Shown piece by piece: positions 12,629-23,400 of a stretch of DNA of 64,000 nt (its first letter is position 1; each line of letters begins with the position of its first letter). The notes under the pieces are model-generated. The model had not been told where the DNA came from. It was given only the letters and a program-made list of their open reading frames with translations, and made no database searches. The translations under genes and the position numbers were made by a program. This DNA comes from Cystobasidiopsis lactophilus (taxonomy: Eukaryota; Basidiomycota; Agaricostilbomycetes; Agaricostilbales; Chionosphaeraceae): the NCBI GenBank assembly GCA_001599975.1, contig BCIO01000004.1, positions 1,401,434-1,465,433 of the forward strand, read 5' to 3'.

Positions 12629-14195
12629 ATGGCTACCGGATACAGCTGGGAAACGATTTTTGGGTAAAGCCTTTAGCGCAAATCAGTCACCATACGTGGG
12701 CCGCTAATCATCCAGCGCTCTCTATCCGCAGTTGGGCAGGTATGTCCTTTGCCCTCGAAAGACAGCGACCTTTGCAGCTCAAATTTCTTCGAAGAATGGA
12801 GAGGCCCTTTGATGGCGCCCGACCCGCTGATTGGCGTGCAACCTGGAATTCACTTCAGTGAGTGCCAGAAACCCTCAAATGCTCAGACTTGAAGCCGCAC
12901 TGACACTTTCGGCTTGGCTTCCCCCAGGCGACCCTCAAACTAAGAAGAGAGGGCATGAGCTCGTCGAAGTCTCGGGCCTGATCAAGCACTTGAAGCGCAT
13001 CGAAAGCCGGACCGCCACCGAGGAAGACATTACCCGCTTTCACACCAAGGCTTACCACGACAGCATCAAAAGCCAGTCGGAAGACAAGGGCGGTGACGCT
13101 GGAGATGGCATAACGTGCTTTGGCAAGAACGGATATCTCATCGCTGCCATGGCAGCTGGCAGCGCCATTGAGATGGTCGAGCAAGTGGCCACTGGGAAGC
13201 TGAAGAATGGGTACGCCTTGATCACCCCGCCCGTGAGCAAAGCATCTATCTTCAAAAGAGTTCCATCTGACCTGCCGGTATCTAGGGCCATCATTCCCAA
13301 AAGGAGCAGGGCATGGGCTTCTGCATCTTCAACAACTGCGCGATAGCCAGCGAGTATGCCCTGGCTAAGCTGGGGAAGAAGAAGGTCGCCATTGTAGACT
13401 TTGACGTTCACTTTGGCAAGTGAGTAGTGGCTTCACAAGCGGTCAACAGAATTCCTTCCTGAAGCGCACGGGCTCGCAGTGGAGCCAGCCGAGGGTTCTA
13501 CCAACGGAAGGATGTTTTCACCATCTCAATTCACCAAGATCGCTACTACCCGGCTGACGCGGGCTTGGTCCACGAGACTGGAGAGGGAGAAGGCGAAGGC
13601 TACAACCTCAACATTCCAGTCCAAGCTGGCGCCACTAACGCCGTCTACACCTATGTGATGGAGAAAGTCGTCGTGCCCGCCCTTCGCGCTTACCAGCCCG
13701 ACTTCATTATCGTTGCTGCTGGTCAAGACCCTAATGTGAGCTCAACTTCTCGGTAGCCTGGCGCCTCTCTGAAATGAGGAACCACAGATCCTTGATCCAC
13801 TCTCCAGCACTATGGTGACCGCTAAAGGCTTTGCCGCTATCACCGAGCAACTGATGGCCGCTGCCGAAGAACTCACGGGAGGGCAGATCGTCTTCATTCA
13901 AGAAGGTGCGGGAGTCCCGCGTCTCGATGGCAACCCTCACTCAAAGATTTCGCAGGTGGCTACAGCATGGCTTATGTACCCATCTGCATCCAAGCCATTA
14001 TCGAAACTATCGTCGGCCAGAAGATCCTCAAGGGCGACCCATTCGTTGGCCTGTTCTCTCATTTCGAGGACAATGTGAGCTTCCGAACCTGTTGCGCGTT
14101 ACGGATGCTGAAATTTCGAATGCCAGCCCATAACGCCCGCTCAGAAGGAATTCGTCGACGCGGCGATCGTCAACGTTAGCAAGATCAAGCCTTGA
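12629..14195 (+). CDS. class II-type histone deacetylase / acetylpolyamine amidohydrolase-like zinc deacetylase
   Basis: Zinc hydrolase that removes acetyl groups from lysine or a polyamine. Spliced motifs in order: RHELVEVSGL-like RGHELVEVSGLIKHLKRI, ITPPGHHSQKEQGMGFCIFN (catalytic His pair, formed across an intron), KVAIVDFDVHFGNGASRGFY (Asp and His zinc ligands), TISIHQDRYYPADAG, ETGEGEGEGYNLNIPV, FIIVAAGQD (third zinc Asp), LDPLSSTMVTAKGF and EGGYSMAYVP (transition-state Tyr). All expected metal and catalytic residues are present. The residue after the zinc His, usually a second His, is Phe. LDPLSS and GGYS resemble bacterial HDAH/AcuC-like class II enzymes more than Rpd3 or Hda1. The 5' exons before 12930 are not fully resolved. 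The last exon ends SKIKP. The stop is only 48 bases from that of the convergent neighbour. Confidence 0.88.
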
Positions 14196-14243
14196 AACAA
14201 TGTTGTACAATGCATAGTATAAGTTAAGAGAACAGAGCTTAGT

Positions 14244-16388
14244 TATTGCTTGGGTGAAGTGCGCGCGCTATTTTCAAGGATACCTTCGAGCTTGTAAATC
14301 TAGGCAGGGCTGCGTCAAGGGTTGGCGACAGTTTTGAAAACAGGGTCACCCACCTTGACCTCTTTGGCGTCACCCATCAGGACTCTTTCGTGAGCGTGCT
14401 TGCACGCGCTCTGTTTCCGCCCCTGCAGATATTGGACGCGAGTACGATCTACAACGCCAGTCTCGTGTCCAGACCTGAAGTGGGACGTCCCATGAGAGCT
14501 AGTCTCAACTTAGCCAAGGGCGTGTGCTTACGCGGGTAGCCTGATGGAGTCCAGATCTAGGACCTCACGCATGAACTCTAAGGTCGCCTTGACGGAAAGA
14601 TCCATCATTCGCTTTGCCGGCAGCTGGGTCCGGCTGTAAGGTAGGAAAGGCAAGAACTTCCGCATTAGAAGGCAGGCGTCGCTCTGCGCCATGTGGATGC
14701 TGCCGATGATCTCCAGAGCGGCGCATTTGGCGTTGCCGTCTTCTTGCTCGCGGACCTATTTTACCTTGTTCAAAGGGATTCGATGGCTCTCGGAAGTCAA
14801 AGGCTCACCTCATCGATCAGAGCCTTCGTATACGGGAGCACTTCTTTCCATTGTGCGAATAGGCTGGAGGCGACAACGATCAGAGGCAAATTGAGTGGTT
14901 CACGTGGCAATTCGACGTCCGCCACTACATCTGGGTGGTAAGGTGCATCGATCTTGGGAACCCTTCTATTCGGGCTTGGCAGCGGAGCTGTGAATGGATC
15001 GAGCAGCATCCCTATTTTGAAAGGCAGCGGATTGTTCTCTAGCGGCGTCGACGCCACTCGCATTACTTCTGCCGTTGTCGCTCCCCCGAAGGAATGCTGC
15101 CAAGCCGATCGTCAGGTATATCGTCAGGTATACCCCAATAAGTCTGATCCAATTGCTTACACCGGCCATCACAAAGTTTTCTTCCAGGTCCAAACGCCCC
15201 GCGAACTGAGCAATCTGCCGGTCCCTCTCCGCGATTGTTGCCGGCTTTGCGTGAAGGTGCCGCAGAAAAGTGAGCGCTGTGCCATCAAGCGTGCCAGCGT
15301 CCAGATTCTTCAAGACCTTCACCGCTTCCTTGACTTCGGCGATTCGCATGGCCAACTGTGCTCGTCGGAAGATGACCGTTTTGTCGAGAGGATCAGTCCA
15401 ATCTGGGCTGCCTTTGCCGATGCTAGCATTTGAGGTCGCTAGTACCCAAGGCTGAGCCGCCACCGCCACCCTCTTGCCGTGGTACTTGTGATTGATGGTC
15501 TTGAGGCTCGTTATCTCGTTGATGTCGAACGGGATCTTGGCCGGGTCAAGAAAGGCATAAGGTGCTGTTCCATCCCGATGCTCCAGGCTGGCCACGATGA
15601 AGCCATAACTGGCCCAGGCAGAGCAAATCGCCGAGTACATGTGCGCTGAGCGAATAAACATTTCCAGTCGAATGTGTGAGGCTTGCAGAGATCAGGACTC
15701 ACGACTGCCACATAAGCCATGGCTGAAAACTATCACCGGAAGCCGTTTGGGCAAAGTGCGCGTTGACGTCCGCTTTTCAGAGCCTTCCGGATGCTCTTTC
15801 ACCAAAGGTGCTCCCTCAAGACACGTCAACCGGGCAAATTTAAAGGCAGAATGGAACATAAAGCCGAGGATGGCCGTCACAGCAGGACCAAAGCCGGCCG
15901 TAGCAGCATCTGCTCATCTCTTGTCAGCACACTTCCCCAAATGCAACACGAATGGCTGACAGTGTTTGGCAGCGATGCTCTGGGGATGATTGAGCCACCG
16001 CGGCCGATAATAGCCTTTTGCCGCTTCGTGGTCCAGGCTGGTAGGATAGAAGATCTCCATCCGTACAGTGGCCAGTCTGAGCTCGTGCATCTGTTCGCCT
16101 TTGACTTCGTATTCTGGCCCAGCTTGCTCAGCGGAAGGTCTTGCCCTGCAGAAGACACAACTCACTCCCAAAGACTTTGGGTTCCTGCGCGGGCAATTCC
16201 AAATCACAGCACCCGGTCATGTACGGGCTGGATCGGATCGTTTCAATCAGATCCGATAACCAATCCAATGGAGAAGCAACAAACCCAGGAGAATCGGGCA
16301 GCGAAGGGAAAACGAAGTCTGTGAGGTCGCGAGGGAGGAGTGGATGCTCGGAGCCACATCGGGCAAACTTCTTAGACTGTTTTTCCAT
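14244..16388 (-). CDS. platelet-activating factor acetylhydrolase-like phospholipase/esterase
   Basis: The family removes short or oxidised acyl chains from phospholipids. Visible in order: VRMEIFYPTSLDHEAAKGYY, RPRWLNHP, RLPVIVFSHGLCGSRES, SAICSAWASYGFIVASLEHR with DGTAP, GRLDLEENFVMAG joined to GHSFGGATTAEVMRVA (nucleophilic Ser in GHSFGG), KIGMLLDPFTAPLP (catalytic Asp region), PLIVVASSLFAQWKEVLPYT, IHMAQSDACLL (catalytic His region), MMDLSVKATLEFMRE and a last exon IYKLEGILENSARTSPKQ. Length about 560 residues. The start is uncertain: ATG at 16388 (MEKQSKKFARCG) is chosen, but the frame stays open to an ATG at 16682 and includes a hydrophobic PVVAAIAVV stretch that could be a membrane anchor. 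Convergent with the deacetylase gene. Confidence 0.85.
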
Positions 16389-16727
16389 CACAGTATGACC
16401 ATCTGGTCGTCCAGGACGGACAACAGCAATGGCAGCAACCACAGGGACTAGTTTACCAAATGCAAGACAAAGTTGAGCGTAAGCCCACGCGCCTTTTTTA
16501 GCTCTTGGAGAACGGTGGCGACAGCAGCAGCAACAGCACAACACGCAATAGCATGAAGAAGGTGTATCGAATTGCCCGTTGTTGGCAGAGAATTGAACGT
16601 GCCGTCGCCACCGGGCACCGAGCAAAAATAAATGAATGAGCGAATGAATGGCCTTCTTCCATTCTCTGTCCTGCACGGCCATTTGCCTGTCAGCCTGTCG
16701 TCAGCATACTCCACGGTTCCCAAGGCC
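16389..16727. other. divergent promoter region
   Basis: Shared upstream region of the PAF-acetylhydrolase-like gene (minus) and the F-box gene (plus). It contains a short CAG/CAA-rich run near 16528-16550 and an AT-rich AAAAATAAATGAATG stretch near 16624. If the lipase starts at 16682 part of this is coding. Confidence 0.45.
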
Positions 16728-18172
16728 ATGCCCGCCGCAGATCGGAGCGCCAGCCGCGCAGAGACGAGGACTGTGGCAGCTCAAGCTCATGATCCGTTTG
16801 CCCGATTGCCGAACGAAGTGTGCCAGCTCTTGCTGGAGAAACTGCCCAAGCGCTCTCTCGCTATCGTTGCTTTGGTGAATCGACGCTGGCATGCATTGGC
16901 TCTGCCTTTGCTCTTCAAGCGAGTGAAATGGTGAGTCCCTATGACAGCAACTCAAGGAATCACATCTCACTATCGCTTCCAAAACAGCACATTCGAAGTG
17001 CAAGATCTATACAACTCCGGCAGAGGATATGGTGTCCGACGAGGCTACATGACCAAAGGCAAGTGAGCATGCGCCCACGACAAGGTCACAATTTGACTGA
17101 CGTCTCTCAATCCCCTTCAGAGGACCACCTCACCTGGGTCGAAGCTTCCAAAGACTTCAGGAAGACACTCCAACTGACTGACGCTCTCGCTGGCAAGCCC
17201 GAGCTGGCCGCCTTGATCCACGCTCTCGACCTCGACATCAATGACGTCTTGGGAGCGCCTTCGCCCTCGAAGACGGTCATACCAAGCCGCATTCAGACGT
17301 TTCTGTCGGTCATCGAGGTGGACGAACTCCGAGTCACCCGAGGCTGGGCGAGCATGGGCAACGGTTTTGGACAGATGCCCTCGGACTTGGGTCTGAAGCA
17401 TCAGTTGGCCGCCGCTTCCGGCAAGCTTCAAGTCTGCCATCTCTCTGGAATTTGGTTGGACGAGGCCCAGGCCATCTTGAACGCCTCAAAGCGCACTTTG
17501 AAGGAGCTCAGCCTGATGCATATCGTTCAACGCCCTTACCAGCCGTTCTTGTCCTTTCCAAAAGCCCTTCAGCTTTCCCATTTGACATTGCGAGAAACCA
17601 ATGTCGACGGGCCGGGCATCAAAAAAGTCGCGAAGCAGATCAATTCTAGCGTCCGCACCCTGCAAACTGACGACCCGCGTTTGTTGGAGGCTGCCTGCTT
17701 CCAGAACGTCCACACGCTCTTCCTGGCTCGTCGAGAATCGCCCGCCGCCTCAGGCTCTTCCTTGGCCCCTTACGTCCCGCCCAAGTTCGAGGAGACTGGC
17801 CCTAGCCTGATTGCGAACTTCCCTCTGTTGCGAACCCTGCGTCTCGAGCAACCTATCACCGAAGCCATGGGCGATGCCATTGCAGGACTCAAAATCACGG
17901 GGCTTTTTTGGAAGCATCTGCCGCCCCTTCCAGCGCTTCCGCCTCACCAAGTCAACCGAGCAACATTCGCCACACCACTTCGCGTCATGACCAACCTTCT
18001 GGGACGACCAGCCTTCTGCAGCCGGCTGGAGCGCTTCAAAGTCTCGAACATCGATGTCTCTGAGCCTTGCGATGAAGCGGAGCTGGCGCATTTCGAAAGC
18101 GTCTGCCATGGCAGGAAGTCGCTTGCTTCGTTCTCGGGCCCTTCGCGAAGCTCTCCCCGCCCGCGCTTGTAG
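16728..18172 (+). CDS. F-box protein
   Basis: F-box proteins recruit substrates to SCF ubiquitin ligases through Skp1. The first exon (MPAADRSASRAETRT) carries a clear F-box: DPFARLPNEVCQLLLEKLPK, RSLAIVALVNRRWHALALPL and LFKRVKW. After two introns a roughly 350-residue region follows (EDHLTWVEASKDFRKTLQLT onward), with repeated leucine-rich strand-like units such as LKELSLMHI, LSHLTLRET and LLRTLRLEQPI, suggesting an irregular leucine-rich substrate domain. The ATG at 16728 is used because it is the last before the F-box; an earlier in-frame ATG lies at 16632. The stop is at 18170-18172. No specific substrate can be assigned. Confidence 0.82.
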
Positions 18173-18578
18173 TCCTTCAAGCGCAATGCTTCGGTGGGCT
18201 TCTTGCATACCTTCAGGAGCCAAGGCTGACATTTCTAGATGGCAGCAAGCGAGAATCCAGGCCTTTAGGGTTCAGTGGGGAGGGGGACGGTGGCTGAGAG
18301 CATCTGGAGACTGGCTCCGCAGGCTGCACGCGCTTTACTTTGGTCGTCTAAGAGGAGCTTCTGTTGTACTTCGTGGCACGAATCAATGCAAGCAAAAGCA
18401 AGCGCGCCCGCATGATCTCCTGGTCTTCAATTTATGGCCTTCTATTGGTCTACATGTACAGCCAAGAGCAGATAATGACCAACAAGCTAGCGGACTGCGA
18501 TAGCTGAGCGCTCGCTGAGCCGGGTCGCCTCCACCTCTGCTTATTTCTTTCCAGCAGCACCCGCCAAAAACAGCAAAC
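18173..18578. other. intergenic, 406 bases
   Basis: Lies between the F-box and Rfc2 genes on the same strand. It should hold the F-box 3' UTR and the Rfc2 promoter. I see no further gene or repeat. Confidence 0.55.
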
Positions 18579-20205
18579 ATGGACGCTTGGGTTCGCGTTT
18601 TGACACGCTTCAAAGGTTTTGCAGATGCTCACAGTTGTGCCCAATACAGCTCAAGAAGTCCAATCCGACCGCGCCTTCATTAAACAAGCCTCGCGCCGCC
18701 GAAGAGTCGACCAGCCCCGGAGCGCCAAAAGCGTCCACCTCCAAGGACCCGGCGGCCGTCAAGCCCTTCCAGACCTTGCAGCCACCGCCCAAGATCCATG
18801 TCGAGGCTCGAGCCAAGGAGATCGATCCCACCGCTGTGCCCTGGGTTGAGAAATAGCAAGTCTCGTCCCTCCTTGCATGAAGTGCAGCTCGAAGCGCTCG
18901 GCTTACTTTCGAGATGGGCTCACAGTCGTCCAAAGACCATTGAAGATGTGTCAGCGCAAGAGCACACGATCCAGGTCCTCCGCAAGACCCTTGAGAGCTC
19001 CAATGTTAGTTTGACAGCCCTTACCATTGCCACCGGCGTGGCTAATGAGCGCGCTATGCCACCAGCTCCCTCATATGCTCTTCTACGGCCCGCCTGGGAC
19101 TGGCAAGACCAGTACCATTCTTGCTTTGGCCAAGCAGCTCTTTGGGTGCGTGGCCGCCTTGATCTCGAGCCAGACCTGTTGGATCTGATGCCATATGCGC
19201 GGTCCACAATAGTCCCACTGTCTTCAAATCTCGCGTGTTAGAATTGAACGCCTCGGACGAGCGTGGCATCTCGATCGTGCGCGAGAAGATCAAGAACTTT
19301 GCCCGGGTGGCCGTCTCCCAGCCCGACTCCAAGTACCCCTGCCCGCCGTACAAGATCATCATCCTCGACGAGGCCGACTCCATGACCCACGATGCGCAGT
19401 CTGCCTTGCGACGAATCATGGAAACCTACTCCAAAATCACCCGCTTCTGCCTGGTCTGCAACTATGTCACCAGGTTCGTCCGTTTCATCCCTTGCAAGAG
19501 AGTCTGCCCCTGAGATGGAAAAATCGCCGAACAGAATCATTGAACCCATCACCTCTCGCTGCTCGAAGTTCCGCTTCAAGCCGCTGGATTCATCGAACGC
19601 AGTCGCCCGCCTGCAAACCATTTGCGAAGCCGAAAAGGTCCTCGTCAACGCCGCCGCTTTGACAAGACTAATCAAAATATCTGAAGGCGACTTGCGAAGA
19701 GCCATCACCTCCTTGCAGTCGGCTTCGCGCCTCCACGCTGATTCGGAAATTACTGTGGAGAGTGTGGACGAGATTGGTGGCGTGGTGCCAGACGACGTGA
19801 TGAAGCAATTGGGACAGGTGCTGGGCTTGCCAGAAGATGCCTCAGCGGAGGAAGATGGGGACGACGTCAAGATGGAGGATGTCAAGAAGTCGTCCAAGGG
19901 CAAGAGCGACTTCGAGAGGGTGCAGAAGATGGTGGTCAAGATGGTCCGCGAAGGCTTCTCAGCTCCACAAATCCTGTCTCAGGTAAAGCGTCTTTTCTCT
20001 TAGTCTTGCTTTGTCGTAGAACTGACAGAGCGGTGGCGCTTGGTAGATGCACGACATGTGCATCATGCACCCCTTGTTGTCCGCCCGCGCCAAATCGATC
20101 ATTGGGCTCGCCTTGGGCGAAGCGGACAAGAATTTGAGCGATGGCGCCGACGAAGAACTCCAGCTGCTCGACCTCTGCCTCCGAGTTCGTGCTGCGCTGA
20201 AATGA
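18579..20205 (+). CDS. RFC2: replication factor C subunit 2 (human RFC4 orthologue)
   Basis: AAA+ subunit of the clamp loader that places PCNA on DNA. The first exon is only MDAW, joined to [15 protein letters not shown]. Then come [39 protein letters not shown] (Walker A), [34 protein letters not shown] (Walker B), [20 protein letters not shown] (sensor 1), [17 protein letters not shown] (SRC motif), [19 protein letters not shown] (sensor 2) and a C-terminal collar ending [10 protein letters not shown]. The [16 protein letters not shown] and VREKIKNFA signatures fit the Rfc2/human RFC4 branch rather than Rfc3 or Rfc4. The YRPK codon is formed across a GC-AG intron (18856-18925). [16 protein letters not shown] insert in the lid region is a lineage feature. 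About 390 residues. Confidence 0.95.
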
Positions 20206-20434
20206 CGAAAGAGTTAAACTTTTTGGCCCCTCTCACGCCAAAACAACGCGCTCTTTGAGGCTCCTTTGAGGCCCGTTACACTGCTTAGAGCTGCGTTGTT
20301 GTAAAAGGGCAGGCAGTAAACCCTCAAGTCGACGAGAGGTCAAAGAGGGACTGTGCGTCGAGGACACAAACCCTTTGTTCTCTTCCGCCGTCCTCCACCA
20401 TCTTGAGGTCGACGAGGCACCGCCAGAGTCAGCC

Positions 20435-23400
20435 ATGCTCAAGCTGTTCAAGTTTGGCAGCGGCGGAGGCGCTAAGCTCAAGGCCACACCCAAGGAGCCG
20501 CCTTCAGAGCCGCCTTCTAAACAAAGCTCGCTCAAGCTGCTCTCGCTTAGCCTACCCTCGCCCTCGCTCACCGATGACGGCCAAGAATCTGCCAAGCTCC
20601 CACCCTCCGAGAGCACCAAGTCGCTCTGGGTCGACGTCGAGGCTAGCGAGGAGCTCCCCGGGCCAGCGACCTACGGCTCCCAGCATGCCGCTCGCCTGAG
20701 CGTCGCGGAGCTTCTGCCGCTGGTCGAAGCGTGCAGCGCCGAGATCAAAGCCAGAGGTGTGCTTCTTCTTTGGGCCGCAGTGCCGCCTTTGTTCTTGGAG
20801 AGACACTAATTCATGCGCACGCACAGGGACCGAAACGCTGGGCCTCTTCCGACCCTTCAGGTTCGCCGAGAACCCGACCGTGATCGACCGCTTGATTCTC
20901 TTGTACCTCAAGACCTTCCAGACCGAGCTGCTCCTTGCCAAGTCGCACTCGCATCATCTGCTCTCGGACGACCTTTTCACGTTCGAGAAGTCGAGCTCAC
21001 CGAAAGAATCGTTCCTCAGTGAACTCGCCACCTCCAACATCGTCGACGTCGCTTTCGTCCTCAAGTGGGGTTTGCGCCACTTGTTTCCGTCGCTCGAAGC
21101 CAAAAACGCCTCTTGGTTTGAAGCTTTCATCAACCTCGACACGGCCCACTTGCCCGGCCCCAACAAGTTTTACTCGGCCAACATCTCGAGCCTCTTGGAA
21201 CCCACCAGCCAAAAGGTGCTCGCCACCATCATGGAACTCATGGCAGCCGTGTCCACCTACTCGGAGTTCAACGGCATCTCCTACTCACGCCTGGCCAAAA
21301 TCTTTGGCTTTTGGCTCCTGTCCGCCCGCCGCAACGACACTGCACCCTACACAGACTCGTCGTATGCCGGCATCGAGAAGGACTGGGCCGACTGCGCGGC
21401 GGCACTGGAGAACATCTTTGTGGCCTACCTGCTCGAGCAGAAGGACTTGCCGAGGCGGTTGAAAGACCTGCGCAAAAAGGCAGTCTCTGCCAAGAAGACC
21501 AAGGCCCAAGGGGAGGGCACCAGTACCAACGGCCTGCAAGTTGTCGTGGAGTCCAAAGGCGTCGGCTCGCCCAAAGCTAGGTCGACGGGGGACGTCGTCA
21601 ACGCCGCCTTGACTGGCGAGGTGGCGGACACGGCCAAGAGCACGGAGTGGCGGCTGCTGCAGGATTTGAAGCAGCGCATTGCTGCTCAAGACAAGATCGC
21701 GCCAGGCCAAGAGTTCAAAGTGGTCCTGGGCGACGAAAGCGCTCGGCTCATTACCATGCTTTCACCTCCTACGACAGCGGCTACGGCTTCGTCGCCCATC
21801 TCTCCGCCCACCTCGCCGTCCGATTCGCCCTCCAGAAGAAGATCCTTCTCCGTCGATTCGCCCAATTTCGCCACGCCCGACGCTGCCACCAAGCGCAACT
21901 CGGAACTGGAAGTCCTATCTGAAGGCGAAAAGCAGCCAACTCTGGCGCGCTCCAATTCGCTCATGGGCAACTTCCCCAATCGCTCCTTCTCGTCGCTACC
22001 AAGACCGATCTCGTCCTTCCCGGCGGACTTGAACAAAATTCCCACCCCTACTTGGTCAGAGTTTCTCAACAAGGGCTTTTCTGGTGACGGCCCTTCTCCC
22101 ACTGCGGACTTGAAGCTCGATTCGGCTTTCGCTGCCAGTCCCACCGAACCCGAGCACCACCATGCCAAGCTGAAGCGGTCGAATTCGAAGCCTCGCCGAC
22201 GACCTTCGCAAGGTGCCAATTCAATTAAGTCGGTCACCACCGAAAAGCCGGCCCAGCCCAAGATCACCTCCCGCGTTGTCCAGCTCCGGATGACTTTGGT
22301 CGACGAAGCTTGGGCGGACGTCATGCTGGACGCCCTAGGCGATCCCTCCATCCGAAGCAAATGGCCCACGTTCGCCGTGGCCCAGTTGAAGCCGGCCGGC
22401 AAGGACGCCGTCGTGCAGTGGCTCGTCGTCGAAGAGCTCCACCTGCCTGCCGAGCCACCCACTGCCCCGCCCTCCCCAATCGCCGCTCGCAGGAAGTCCA
22501 TCACGTCTCAGGAAGATGCCACTGAAAAGTATGTCTAGCAAGTCTTTCGGGATTGTGTGTCTGAGCGCGTTGGACTTTGCAGAAAGAAGGAGAAGTTCCA
22601 CTTCATGTCCTTTACCCGCAAGGGCTCCAAGCGCGCCTCCGATGCCCTCCCGACTTCCAACTCGAGCACCAGCCTGGTGTCCCAGACTGAGCCACCTGCT
22701 GCTGGTGCGACCAATACTCACGTCTCAGTGCCCCCCAAGCTCGCGCCTATCGCCCAGTCTCCTGCCGCCGATAAGACGCTGGCTCCTTCTGCAGAAGACA
22801 AGTCGCCTTCGGACTCCGCGGTGATCAACAGAAAGTCCAGCGAAGGCGCCATCAGCAAGAAGAGCTCTTCCTCGTCTCGCCATTCCATTGCCAGAGTCCA
22901 GCCGCCTTCGGTGGAAGACGTCTTTGGGCCTTCTGCAACTGTGGCTGAAGAGACCAGACCCAAGTCTGGTGACGCAGAGGTGCTGGCTGACGGAGTTGGT
23001 CACGGAGGCCTGCTTCTCGGTGGGGCAGCGGCTTTAGGAGTGGTCGGTGCTGAGAGCCTTGCACTGGCAGGGCAAAGAGCGGATTTGGTGGAAGAAGGGG
23101 AGATTACGGCTCCCGAAGCCGCCGAAGAGCCAGCCAAACAGCCGGCACCGACGGCCGTAGCTCTCGCGGAACCCGCGCTGCCCGCAGAGCAACGCGCCAA
23201 TCTCGGCGCTCCAAACGATGAAGTCACACCTCCAGCTGCTGCGGACGATGCGCCGGCTGAGGCCGTAGACTCTGCACCGACCGAGCTGCCACCCTCGCAT
23301 CTCGAAACGGCCGTCGAAGGCTCTTCGCCTCCAGCCATCAGTAACACGACTGATTCTGCGGCGGATGCAGCTGCTGCGCCAATCGAAAAGGCCTCCTTAG

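Noticed and set aside
16528-16550. CAG/CAA-rich run read as poly-Cys in one frame
   Set aside because: It lies upstream of the likely lipase start and is better explained as simple sequence in a promoter.
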